Positions 8,618 to 16,357 of a stretch of 64,000 nt of DNA are shown piece by piece. Below the pieces are notes generated by a model. It worked only from the letters and a program-made list of their open reading frames with translations. It had not been told where the DNA came from and did no database searches. The stretch spans positions 8,427 through 72,426 of the forward strand of contig JAEWAK010000041.1 of the NCBI GenBank assembly GCA_023391695.1, written 5' to 3'. Both the position numbers and the translations under genes were made by a program. Source of the stretch: Bacillota bacterium (GTDB lineage Bacteria > Bacillota > Clostridia > Lachnospirales > Lachnospiraceae). Numbering within the stretch: position 1 is the stretch's first letter; each line of letters starts with the position of its first letter.

Positions 8618-9079
8618 TTATCCGGATACATCAGTTCTTTTATTATCCAGATAACGATCAAATTCTGAAATGAGTTCTTTATCTTCCGGATAAACCATTA
8701 CCTTTCCTAAAAACTCAAAAATATATAATTTGTCTTCAATCTCATAAGTTTCGCCATAATTGTCAATCAAAAATATATATAAATGATTCAGTGCCTGAAA
8801 CAGATTATCGTATTCCTTATATGACGTAGAATGAAATATATTCAGTGCATCATTAAGATTAGATACTGTTTGATAATAGCATCGTACTTTTTCATTTGTA
8901 CTGATTCCACTATAATCCAAATTTATTCCATTCATAGAGTCGGAGATCGCATTTGTAAAAACAAGATCTACATTTTTTTGTAATACATCCTTTTCAGATT
9001 TAACTATGTATAATAATGTAAAAGATAATAATAGTAATATTATTAAAATGGGTACAATATTTTTTCTTAGTTTTCCCAT
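8618..9079 (-). CDS. Hypothetical membrane-anchored protein
   Basis: Unrecognised 153-aa protein. Residues 1-7 are basic (MGKLRKN), residues 8-26 form one hydrophobic helix, and the rest is a soluble, probably extracytoplasmic segment rich in Asn, Tyr and Asp. There is no lipobox cysteine, so it is a signal-anchor protein. The frame is open up to 9154, but the ATG at 9079 has an AAGGAG site 7 bases upstream. It lies directly before a tandem hairpin repeat and has no obvious operon partner. No family could be assigned. Confidence 0.6.
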   Translation of the reverse strand: MGKLRKNIVPILIILLLLSFTLLYIVKSEKDVLQKNVDLVFTNAISDSMNGINLDYSGISTNEKVRCYYQTVSNLNDALNIFHSTSYKEYDNLFQALNHLYIFLIDNYGETYEIEDKLYIFEFLGKVMVYPEDKELISEFDRYLDNKRTDVSG

Positions 9080-9101
9080 AGATTTCTCCTTTTTTCTATA
9101 G

Positions 9102-9365
9102 TCGGATACACGGCGGTAAAGAACACCGCCTTTTATCAGATGTTTGAAAAACAACTTCTGATAAGTTATACAATAGGAACAAAAGACATGTTCCTATTGT
9201 CGGATGCACGGCGGTAAAGGCACCGCCTTTTATCAGAAGTTTGAAAAGCAACTTCTGATAAGTTATACAATAGGAGCAGAAGACATGTTCCTATTGTCGG
9301 ATGCACGGCAGCAAAGGACACCGCCTTTTATCAGATGTTTGAAAAGCAACTTCTGATAAGTTATA
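9102..9365. repeat. Tandem 98-bp hairpin-rich repeat, 2.7 copies
   Basis: Copies start at 9102, 9200 and 9297; the third is cut short at about 9365. Each full unit holds three small inverted repeats: GGCGGT/ACCGCC, ATCAGA/TCTGAT and CAATAGGA/TCCTATTG. Copies differ at only a few bases. The array lies 23 bases before the start of the 153-aa gene, so it would be in or next to that gene's leader. Confidence 0.85.
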
Positions 9366-9855
9366 TTACATACTATCATAGATGTTATTTATTGTAAACT
9401 TAGCAGTTTTTCCTATTTGTAAATATCAATAAAGATGGCATCTCCGCTTAAAAAGTTTATTTTGCCAGAATTTATAAGTTTAAGTGATATAAGAATTTTT
9501 ATGACTATAAAGAACAGTAAAAATAAGAAATATTAAAAAATCATAATCTTCAAGATGCTTCAAAGACGAATCCTGAAAGCATACATATTGGCACATTTAC
9601 TTAAATGACTTTAAATGAATAAGTTGTAAAAATTAAATATATAAATGACGGGAACCATATGGAAGTTTCACGAGTCTTATATATAGAAAGCATGCTTCTA
9701 AAAAAATATCTGAAATGAGGTTGTTGTATGATAAAATCATATTACTTATATTTTTTAGTTTAGAAAGAATCCCAGTTCCATTATAGTTAACGTGTAAGTG
9801 TAAGGGGTACCGGAAGATGAAATATAATGATGATAAAAGTTAGGTGGATAAGAAG
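9366..9855. other. Intergenic stretch before the ECF sigma gene
   Basis: 490 very AT-rich bases. A GGAAC-like motif at about 9651 followed roughly 16 bases later by a GTC triplet vaguely resembles an ECF-type promoter, as expected if the sigma factor activates its own gene, but the match is poor. No RNA gene or convincing small gene was seen. Confidence 0.35.
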
Positions 9856-10320
9856 TTGAATAAGATAGAAGAAGCAAATTTTATAAGGCTTATTCAAGAA
9901 AATAAGCTTGGGATGTACCGCTTGGCTCTTAGTATCCTTCATAATGAAACCGATGCAGAAGATGCTGTTTCGGAAACAGTACTAAAAGCATATGAGAAAT
10001 TGGATAAATTGAAAAATATAGATAAGTTCAAGTCATGGATTATGATGATTCTCGTGAACCAATCAAGAACAATGCTTCGTAAGAAGAACCGTATTGATTT
10101 GATGGAAGATATGGGACAGCTTGAGATGTCTTTTGAAAATCAAACAGGTGAATTATGGAGTGTAGTTGCTGAGCTCGAGGAGGATTTCAGAAATGTCGTT
10201 ATATTATTCTATTATGAAGATATGACGACCAAGGAAATAGCAAAAACCCTTCGAGTTGCCGAAGGGACGGTAAAATCCAGATTATCCAGAGCAAGGGAAA
10301 AGTTAAAGCTTAAAATTTGA
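9856..10320 (+). CDS. ECF-type RNA polymerase sigma factor
   Basis: Group IV sigma factor of about 154 aa. Region 2 (LGMYRLALSILHNETDAEDAV, split after ILHNE) and the DKFKSWIMMILVNQSR segment bind core polymerase and the -10 element. Region 4 (FYYEDMTTKEIAKTL, then GTVKSRLSRAREKL) is the -35-binding helix-turn-helix. The start is debatable: a GTG at 9844 is in frame but has no ribosome site, whereas the TTG at 9856 has AGGTGG 8 bases upstream, and I prefer it. The next gene follows after 13 bases and looks like its anti-sigma partner. The regulon is unknown. Confidence 0.88.
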   Translation: MNKIEEANFIRLIQENKLGMYRLALSILHNETDAEDAVSETVLKAYEKLDKLKNIDKFKSWIMMILVNQSRTMLRKKNRIDLMEDMGQLEMSFENQTGELWSVVAELEEDFRNVVILFYYEDMTTKEIAKTLRVAEGTVKSRLSRAREKLKLKI

Positions 10321-10333
10321 TAGGAGGACTACT

Positions 10334-11536
10334 ATGGAAAATAATTTTGACCAGAAGATCAAAAAAATGGTTAGTGAAGAAAAAGCCATACTTCCATCCA
10401 GTTATAAAAATAAATTAAATGCAACATTTGAAATATTGGAGCAGGTTCATGAACAGAGAAAATGGAATATCTCAAAATATAAAATGGCAGCTATGCTGGC
10501 AATCATACTGATAGCAGGTATTTCGGCATCAGCGGTTGCGGCTGTAAATCTATATTATGAACGAATGGAACAGATGTCTGAGCAGGAAAAGAATAAACTG
10601 AATGAGGATGTCCAGAATTCCGAAGCAAATGCAGATTCCTATTCAAGAGAGATAACTTCAAGTGAACAAGAGAGACTGGAACAATTGACGAAACAATATG
10701 AGGAATCGGAAGTTTTTCCCCAGTCTTCGCTGCTGCAGGTGGCAGCCATAGACCAGATTGACCAAGACAAAGTATGCTTTATCAGTGAAACGAGTACATT
10801 TTACTTCCCTGAACGGGAAATGACGGATGAAGAGCTGCTTGAGTTAATTGATTTTCGCCATAAACGTGATTTCAGCATAACCGAAGCGAATCAAAGTATA
10901 ATCGAAGAACAAAAAAAGGCGACGAATTCAAACAGCAATCTAACGAAACAGGAGGCTGAACAACGGGCAGCAGAATTCGTATCCGGGATCTTAAAGGTAG
11001 ATACTTCCGGATTTGAAAAAGATTCTGCGTTTAACACAACGACGGATTCAGAGGAAAACAGCTTATCTCAGTATATGGTTACCTTGAGCAGTGAAGAAAG
11101 TACAACAAAATATTACGTATTAATCGATGGTTTTACCGGAGATCTGATTGAAATCCGGTTAATGGATTCAACTAAAGTAGATTCAGCTAACAGTGATTAT
11201 AAAGACGGTATTGAATTTAATAAAGAGCTGTGCATTCAGAATAAGTCCCTGGTCGATGTGATTCTAAAAGACGGGCTGAATGTTTCCCAGGAGGTTGATA
11301 AGTTTTATCTTGGCTATAATCTTGACTCGGACGGCAAATTGGCCAAAGGAATTGTGACCTATACCGTAAAAATTACGGATGACAGCGGATATGCATTCCG
11401 TTATAGTTTTAATATGGATCGTATCTATGATATTTTATATATTTCAAGCTTTCAGGAATATGAAAAATTAAATAAAATAATCAAAGAGAAACAGGCGGAA
11501 TCCGGAATTGTTCATAAGTCTTTACTTCTTGAGTAG
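10334..11536 (+). CDS. Membrane-anchored probable anti-sigma factor
   Basis: 400 aa with a cytoplasmic N-terminus (1-49), one transmembrane helix (about 50-72) and a large extracytoplasmic domain, the topology of anti-sigma factors. It is co-transcribed with the ECF sigma gene and has a strong AGGAGG site. After the helix comes a Glu-rich helical stretch; residues around 215-285 (LTKQEAEQRAAEFV, then YYVLIDGFTGDLIEI) resemble a PepSY-like fold. No zinc-binding anti-sigma motif (HxxxCxxC) is visible. The role is inferred from gene order and topology; sequence alone does not prove it. Confidence 0.62.
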   Translation: MENNFDQKIKKMVSEEKAILPSSYKNKLNATFEILEQVHEQRKWNISKYKMAAMLAIILIAGISASAVAAVNLYYERMEQMSEQEKNKLNEDVQNSEANADSYSREITSSEQERLEQLTKQYEESEVFPQSSLLQVAAIDQIDQDKVCFISETSTFYFPEREMTDEELLELIDFRHKRDFSITEANQSIIEEQKKATNSNSNLTKQEAEQRAAEFVSGILKVDTSGFEKDSAFNTTTDSEENSLSQYMVTLSSEESTTKYYVLIDGFTGDLIEIRLMDSTKVDSANSDYKDGIEFNKELCIQNKSLVDVILKDGLNVSQEVDKFYLGYNLDSDGKLAKGIVTYTVKITDDSGYAFRYSFNMDRIYDILYISSFQEYEKLNKIIKEKQAESGIVHKSLLLE

Positions 11537-11730
11537 TGAGGTAACTAATAAGGATAGTACCTATACGTTATGCATCATTATATTTTTATTGAGAGTAGTA
11601 CAGTATTATATAATAATAAATTATTATGAATTACAATAGCACGGATTATGCTTTTCATAGAAATGAATAATTATAAGTGAATACGGCATGTCTTTGGAAG
11701 AAAATACAAATTATAACGGAAATGTAAATA

Positions 11731-11772
11731 AAAAGTTCCATATCAACTTATTTTAGGTTATATGGAACTTTT
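11731..11772 (+). terminator. Hairpin terminator after the anti-sigma gene
   Basis: AAAAGTTCCATAT at 11731-11743 is perfectly inverted as ATATGGAACTTTT at 11760-11772, giving A- and T-tracts on both sides. It is bidirectional in form and about 195 bases after the anti-sigma stop. Confidence 0.65.
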
Positions 11773-11823
11773 CAGTATAAATATTGTTAATTATGATTAA
11801 TTAATTTTATTTATCATAAAAAC

Positions 11824-11854
11824 GGAAGCTGCCAACTTCCCATTGACAGCTTCC
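11824..11854. terminator. Second hairpin, GGAAGCTG/CAGCTTCC
   Basis: An 8-base perfect stem with a 15-base loop, followed by TTAATG on the plus strand. It lacks a real T-tract, so it may be a weak terminator or a plain dyad. Confidence 0.35.
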
Positions 11855-12008
11855 TTAATGTGTGCAATTATACAATTAAATAAAGAAACCAAAGTAAACC
11901 ATGATATTTTTCATTAATCTAAGGGTTTTACACAAAATACTTTACACTCTCTCATCATAAAATTTCCACTTTTCTTTAACCAATTTTTAAACTTTAGAAT
12001 CTTGTACG

Positions 12009-12302
12009 TTATAATTTAATAATATCAAAGTAAAATAATATTTCATTTAAAAAATATACCATTAAGAGAATAATTATTTGTGTAGTTACTCTTAAAGCTA
12101 TAGTATACTTCTCAAAAACATATCCTTTTATGCCCAAACCAATAATCGAGAAATACAGCAGTATTATTAATGTAATCGATTGCATTACATTTCTTATAGT
12201 TTCATTGTTAATATTTTGACAGAAATATATGTCTATATAAAATAAATAACTATAAATTATTGATACGCCTACTAACTTAGCAATTTTTTTTACAATATCC
12301 AT
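12009..12302 (-). CDS. Hypothetical small membrane protein
   Basis: 97 aa, mostly hydrophobic, with about three transmembrane segments (roughly 11-28, 40-60 and 70-92). The family is not recognised. Its start overlaps the stop of the preceding 60-codon frame (TAATG), so the two are translationally coupled. Very AT-rich compared with neighbours, which may mean recent acquisition. Coding is probable because of the coupling and membrane pattern, but not proven. Confidence 0.45.
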   Translation of the reverse strand: MDIVKKIAKLVGVSIIYSYLFYIDIYFCQNINNETIRNVMQSITLIILLYFSIIGLGIKGYVFEKYTIALRVTTQIIILLMVYFLNEILFYFDIIKL

Positions 12303-12484
12303 TAGTTCACCTCATTTTTATACTTAACAATTGTTTTATGTAATACCAGATAATCTCCGGTATATTCTAAATTCTCAAACCAGGGAGTGTCATCAAAAGC
12401 AGAACTTGAAACTTGTCCTATTTTATTATTAAATTCTACTGATGACAAATTAACACTTTTATGAAATGCTAAACTTCCTAGCAC
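12302..12484 (-). pseudogene. Short frame between tRNA-Lys and the small membrane gene, probably a gene fragment
   Basis: A 60-codon frame beginning only at a GTG at 12484, inside the poly-T that follows tRNA-Lys, without a ribosome site. The peptide (NNKIGQVSSSAFDDTPWFEN in part) looks like real protein and is coupled to the next gene by TAATG. The lack of a start suggests the 3' end of a larger gene whose front was removed when DNA was joined beside the tRNA. It could also be a real small gene with an unusual start. Confidence 0.35.
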
Positions 12485-12536
12485 AAAAAAGCCCCTACCC
12501 AGCAGCTCATTCGTCTGCCAAACAAGGACTTTACAG

Positions 12537-12609
12537 TGCGCCTCCAGGGGCTCGAACCCTGGACACCCTGATTAAGAGTCAGGTGCTCTACCAACTGAGC
12601 TAGAAGCGC
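12537..12609 (-). tRNA. tRNA-Lys (anticodon CTT)
   Basis: 73 nt on the minus strand with a full cloverleaf: acceptor GCGCTTC/GAGGCGC, D-arm GCTC...GAGC, anticodon stem CCTGA/TCAGG with loop CTCTTAA, and T-arm with GGTTCGAGCCC. The discriminator is A. The CCA end is not encoded. A run of six T follows a GGGGC about 35 bases downstream. Confidence 0.96.
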
Positions 12610-12636
12610 TTACGTTATGTTTTGAACGCAAAAATC

Positions 12637-12665
12637 ATTATACTTGATAGTTTAACAAATTGCAA
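12637..12665 (-). promoter_or_regulatory. Promoter of tRNA-Lys
   Basis: On the minus strand TTGCAA (12660-12665), 17-base spacer, TATAAT (12637-12642), placed 28 bases before the mature tRNA 5' end. Confidence 0.75.
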
Positions 12666-12822
12666 GCATATTTTTTATTTTTTTTAAGCTAATTTAATAA
12701 TTTAAATTATTTGTAAATAATATGATAATCTTCTTCCTTTTAAGACATAATAAACTGACAGAAAAGTATATGATTTGACAGATACAGTATTGATAAATTA
12801 TAGCATACTAAACCATAATTAA

Positions 12823-12864
12823 TAACGGTATGAATATCAAATGGTTTTAACATTCATACCGTTA
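12823..12864 (-). terminator. Terminator hairpin of trxA
   Basis: TAACGGTATGAAT (12823-12835) and ATTCATACCGTTA (12852-12864) form a perfect 13-base stem 38 bases after the trxA stop. The T-tract is short on the trxA side. Confidence 0.6.
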
Positions 12865-12901
12865 AGTTAAAAAGGCTATGCTGCTTGGTTAAATGCATAC
12901 A

Positions 12902-13219
12902 CTATTTATATTGGTTCAGTTTCTCAACAACCTTGGCTTTGGGAACGGCACCTGTAATGTTATCCACTACTTCCCCGTTTTTTACAAATAATAAGGTTGG
13001 TATTGACATTACCCTGTATTTACTGCTGATAGCCGGTGCTTCATCCACGTTCAGCTTTCCGACTTTAACGGTACCTGCATACTCGGAAGCCAGTTCTTCA
13101 ATGACCGGCGCCATCATTTTACATGGTCCGCACCAGTCCGCATAGAAATCCACCAATACCGGCAGTTCTGATTTAAGTACCTCTGTTTCAAAATTCTCAT
13201 CTGTAAATTTTAATTCCAT
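12902..13219 (-). CDS. trxA: Thioredoxin
   Basis: Cytoplasmic disulfide reductase of 105 aa. The active site WCGPC is at residues 29-33, with FYADWCGPCKMMAPVIEELA and the cis-proline segment MSIPTLLFVKNGEVV, all canonical. ATG at 13219 with a GGAGG site. It is followed by a perfect hairpin and preceded by a 46-codon gene on the same strand. It serves thioredoxin reductase and reductive enzymes; the reductase gene is not in the window. Confidence 0.97.
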   Translation of the reverse strand: MELKFTDENFETEVLKSELPVLVDFYADWCGPCKMMAPVIEELASEYAGTVKVGKLNVDEAPAISSKYRVMSIPTLLFVKNGEVVDNITGAVPKAKVVEKLNQYK

Positions 13220-13325
13220 TGTATTTCCTCCTTCGACTTACAATCTGGTTTTTAAATGATTCTCCTGATATATAGAATGCCTCCAACAAACCAGAATATG
13301 CACCGTTGACTTATCCCTTTACCTG

Positions 13326-13466
13326 TCAGCCCTTTGGCTTTTGCCTGCCCTTACTGATTATGGCAGCTACTTCATCCCAGGAACGTTTAATCCGTACCGC
13401 GGTCTTATTCAGTTCCAGGTTTCCGCCTAAAACCTTGGAAAGCTGGAATTTCATCGATTTTTTCAT
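13326..13466 (-). CDS. Small basic protein of 46 aa, unknown
   Basis: Reads MKKSMKFQLSKVLGGNLELN, then KTAVRIKRSWDEVAAIISKG and RQKPKG. ATG at 13466 has GGGTGAG about 5 bases upstream, and the frame ends at 13326. It lies between trmB and trxA on the same strand. The mix of a Lys/Arg-rich amphipathic N-terminus and a WDEVAAII helix looks coding, and codon choice resembles the neighbours. It carries no motif I know, so it remains a candidate small gene. Confidence 0.45.
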   Translation of the reverse strand: MKKSMKFQLSKVLGGNLELNKTAVRIKRSWDEVAAIISKGRQKPKG

Positions 13467-13534
13467 ACTGTCTCACCCAATTCAAACCAATCTTGTTATA
13501 GCTTATTAACAGGCAAGACATAATAGCACATAAT

Positions 13535-14182
13535 TTATTTTGGCTGCTGCCGAAAAGCTACCAGCCTGTGGATGGGATTTCCCATAGCCGAAAACTTCTC
13601 TTCATATTCGGTCATGACATTACCGGCAGCATACTCACTGTGGTGTAAGTCATAAGTAAAATTTTTCAGTTTCCATCCTGCTGTTTCCACCTGCTCCAGG
13701 GAAAATGCAAATAAATCAGTGTTATCCGTTTTAAAGATTACCTCTCCCTCTGCTGCCAGAAATTTATCATATCTGGCAAAAAACTCCCTGGAAATCAGCC
13801 TCCTTTTGGCATGACGGTCTTTGGGCCATGGATCGGAAAAATTCAGATAAATCCGTGAAACTTCATTGATATCAAAAATGTCTTTAATGTATTCCGCGTC
13901 AAAGCGGATCAGCCATAAATTCTTTATCTCCAGTTCTTTCCTCTTCTCCACGGCACGGATTAATACACTGGAATATTTCTCGATACCAATATAATTGATA
14001 TCCGGATTTTCCATTGCGAGCTGAATCAAAAACCTGCCTTTTCCCATACCGATCTCAATGTGTATGGGATTATCATTTCCGAAAAATTCTTTCCATTTTC
14101 CTTTTAATTTTTCAGGCTCATGTACTATAAATTCATTGGCAGCAATTTCTTCCCTGGAGCCTGTTACATTTCTTAACCTCAT
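13535..14182 (-). CDS. trmB: tRNA (guanine-N7-)-methyltransferase
   Basis: Forms m7G46 in the variable loop of tRNAs using SAM. 215 aa. The SAM-binding HIEIGMGKGRF and the family motif FSDPWPKDRHAKRRL are complete, and the C-terminus carries YEEKFSAMGNPIHRL, the usual TrmB end. ATG 14182 with a GGGTG site. It is on the minus strand and may be read together with the small gene and trxA, although the 68-base gap before the small gene allows independent expression. Confidence 0.96.
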   Translation of the reverse strand: MRLRNVTGSREEIAANEFIVHEPEKLKGKWKEFFGNDNPIHIEIGMGKGRFLIQLAMENPDINYIGIEKYSSVLIRAVEKRKELEIKNLWLIRFDAEYIKDIFDINEVSRIYLNFSDPWPKDRHAKRRLISREFFARYDKFLAAEGEVIFKTDNTDLFAFSLEQVETAGWKLKNFTYDLHHSEYAAGNVMTEYEEKFSAMGNPIHRLVAFRQQPK

Positions 14183-14440
14183 TTAAACACCCAGCCTTTC
14201 AAGCTACATTCTGTTTAAAAACGGACCGGACAAATCCTTATCCTAAAAACGCTGAAAATCAGCTTCTTTACCGTTTTACATTATAACACAGAGATTAATA
14301 AATACAATTATTTTTTTATCACGCAAACACAGTAAAGGCAAAACTTTCAAATTTAGGAAGTTTTCAGGTATGGCTGTAAACTATCAGCGTTGGTAGGTTC
14401 CCATGCCAAGAATGTGAAGAGGACTTTTTCAGCAGTCTAG

Positions 14441-14462
14441 AGCGTGTTTGAAAAATGCTTAG
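14441..14462 (+). repeat. Partial copy of the dispersed GTTTGAAAAATGCTTA element
   Basis: AGAGCGTGTTTGAAAAATGC is shared with the ends of the element at 43571-43732, one end giving GTTTGAAAAATGCTTA and the other, reversed, AGAGCGTGTTTGAAAA. Sequence after this point diverges. Confidence 0.55.
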
Positions 14463-14776
14463 TGATTCTTACCGAACTAAACAATGAATAACAACTGGTC
14501 GGTATACTAGTTCGAGCGAAGCGGGCTTTACTCATTTTCACACATTTTAAGTATTTTCCGGAGTTTTTTAGTAACATATGTGATCTTTCCTGTAAGAAAT
14601 TAATATTTTTTATATTATGAACTGTAATTTTCCTTTCATTTGCGCAATTTGTACAATTTCACTATAGCATTTTTGTGAAATTGTAGTATTATATAATCTA
14701 GTATATTATACATTTTGCTGAATTTGTCAAATATTGTTTTTTTATATCGAATGAAACAATTGTGACTGTTAGTTAC

Positions 14777-14960
14777 TGCAGCATGCCGGACATGCGGATA
14801 GGAGTTAAGTTGAAAAAACAAAAAGCAGTTTTTTCAACATCCTGATTTGTACGTGCGCCAGAGCGCACAGATGGGAGTTTAGTTGAAAAATTTATTTTTC
14901 AACCGCAAGTTTGTGCTTGCGCACCACAAACTTGATATGCACAAAGAGCGTGCGCAAGAA
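14777..14960 (+). repeat. Cluster of alternating palindromes in the V-ATPase leader
   Basis: Successive dyads: GCATGCCGGACATGC, GTTGAAAAAAC with GTTTTTTCAAC, GTGCGCCAGAGCGCAC, GTTGAAAAA with TTTTTCAAC, and AAGTTTGT with ACAAACTT. A GGAGTTAAGTTGAAAAA-like module occurs twice (about 14802 and 14875). The cluster ends 12 bases before the first V-ATPase gene and would be part of its transcript. Confidence 0.65.
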
Positions 14961-14971
14961 TAGAGGTTAAG

Positions 14972-15283
14972 ATGGAACGTGTGATTAATCTTTTATATGA
15001 TATAGAAGAAAAAGCCAATCAGATTGTAAAGCGGGCAAATGAAGAAAAAACCAGTCTTTATGGGCAGCTGCAAAAAGACATGGAACAGCTTGACCAGGAA
15101 ATCGTACTTCAGAATTCCACCAAACTGGAAGCCTTAAAAATCCAGGTGGAAAAAGAACTAAACCTGGAAAAACAATCCTTAATTGACGATTGTAACAAGG
15201 AGCTGACCCGTATGGAAAAAGATTACATGGATAAACATAATGAACTGGCAGAGAAATATTTTCAGGAAATCATACAGTCATAG
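14972..15283 (+). CDS. ntpF: V-type ATPase subunit G/H (peripheral stalk)
   Basis: 103 aa, almost wholly charged coiled coil (heptads from residue 8 to the end), as in the G/H (NtpF/AhaH) stator subunit that pairs with subunit E to connect V1 and Vo. It is the first gene of the nine-gene ATPase operon and subunit C follows after 19 bases. ATG 14972 with a GAGG site. Family identity rests on coiled-coil pattern and position, since the sequence itself is low in conserved residues. Confidence 0.82.
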   Translation: MERVINLLYDIEEKANQIVKRANEEKTSLYGQLQKDMEQLDQEIVLQNSTKLEALKIQVEKELNLEKQSLIDDCNKELTRMEKDYMDKHNELAEKYFQEIIQS

Positions 15284-15302
15284 ACATTTCGGGAGGTTTC
15301 TT

Positions 15303-16337
15303 ATGGGTAATTTATTAGCTTACAGCGGAATCGTCACCAAAATAAAAGCAATGGAAGCAAACTTAATGCGTAAAGAAGAATATCAGACAATTGCGGAATT
15401 AGAATCAACTGCGGATTTCTTCGCTTTTCTTAAGAATCACTCCGGTTATGCGGAAATATTCACTAATTATGATGAGCACGGATTACACAGAGGCCAGGCA
15501 GAGCGGGTTTTTATTAACGGTTTATACCTGGATTTTTATAAAATTTATGAATTTGCCGGTCTGGAGCAGAGAAAAAGTTTAGACCTGGTATTTTTCCGCT
15601 ATGAGGTAAATGTGTTAAAAGCCTGTCTGCAAATGGTTTACAATCATACAGAGGATTATGACCTGGATTTGTTTACGGCCTTTTTTAACCGACATTCCGG
15701 CCTGGATGTAAAAGCCTTGTCGGCTTCCCAATCCATGGAGGAGTTTATCAATCATTTAAAAGATACCGAATATTATTCTCTTTTATATAATTTGCAGAAT
15801 ACCCCGGATGTGTCTCCTTTTGATTACCAGATGCAGCTGGACATCTATTATTTTAAGAAAACCTGGCAGTTAAAGGAGAAACGCTTAAAAGGTGATGACC
15901 TGAAAGCTCTGACTCACGGTCTGGGTTCGGAAATAGACCTGCTTAACATCATGTGGCTGTACCGCTCTAAAAAGTTCTTTTCCATCCGCCCTGCCGATTC
16001 TTATGCCTATGTTATACCGATTACCTACAAACTAACCGGTGAAACCTTAATGCGGCTCATGGAAACAGCCACCGACCAGGAATTTATTGCTGCAGTGAAA
16101 ACCACTTATTATGAAAATTTAAGCTCTTCCCTGGCAGACGGAACCATCGAAATTACCTGCCAGAAACTTATCGCCAAAATATATAAAGATAATATGGCCA
16201 GATATAAGGCTTCCATGTCCCCGGTCAATTACTATCTGTTTAATAAACAGAACGAGATCCGCAGCCTGACCACTGCCCTGGAATGTATCCGTTATAAGCT
16301 GCCGCCCCAGGATACATTAAAATACATCCTGCCATAA
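15303..16337 (+). CDS. ntpC: V-type ATPase subunit C (central stalk socket)
   Basis: 344 aa, subunit C/d, the funnel that couples the central rotor shaft to the membrane ring. Typical segments are YSGIVTKIKAMEANLM near the start and the helical repeats with QKNEIRS-like NKQNEIRSLTTALECIRYKL at the end. The frame is open from 15240, but the ATG at 15303 has GGGAGG 7 bases upstream and is the family start. Between G/H and I in the operon. Confidence 0.93.
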   Translation: MGNLLAYSGIVTKIKAMEANLMRKEEYQTIAELESTADFFAFLKNHSGYAEIFTNYDEHGLHRGQAERVFINGLYLDFYKIYEFAGLEQRKSLDLVFFRYEVNVLKACLQMVYNHTEDYDLDLFTAFFNRHSGLDVKALSASQSMEEFINHLKDTEYYSLLYNLQNTPDVSPFDYQMQLDIYYFKKTWQLKEKRLKGDDLKALTHGLGSEIDLLNIMWLYRSKKFFSIRPADSYAYVIPITYKLTGETLMRLMETATDQEFIAAVKTTYYENLSSSLADGTIEITCQKLIAKIYKDNMARYKASMSPVNYYLFNKQNEIRSLTTALECIRYKLPPQDTLKYILP

Positions 16338-16357
16338 AAGGAATCGGAGGTGAAAGT

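Larger units (their letters stand above)
11537..12008. other. AT-rich intergenic stretch with two hairpins
   Basis: 472 bases without a recognisable gene. It contains two inverted repeats described separately (11731-11772 and 11824-11854) that probably end transcription of the sigma/anti-sigma unit. The rest is featureless AT-rich sequence. Confidence 0.5.
14183..14971. other. Intergenic stretch between trmB and the V-ATPase operon
   Basis: 789 bases with no convincing gene. It contains a partial copy of the repeat seen at 43571-43732 (from 14441) and a cluster of palindromes at 14777-14960, described separately. Frames on either strand in 14636-14821 are AT-rich and unlike protein. A TATAAT at 14692-14697 lacks a matching -35. 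Confidence 0.5.

Noticed and set aside
9405..9525. Possible minus-strand gene remnant (NFLSGDAIFIDIYK and about 20 upstream codons)
   Set aside because: Hydrophobic AT-rich frame of only about 36 codons with no known motif; chance is likely.
14636..14821. Open frame of 61 codons on the minus strand before the V-ATPase genes
   Set aside because: AT-driven chance frame overlapping palindromes; no ribosome site.
14845..14858. ATTTGTACGTGCG as an AraR half-site
   Set aside because: Only one half matches and it lies within the palindrome cluster before the V-ATPase genes.
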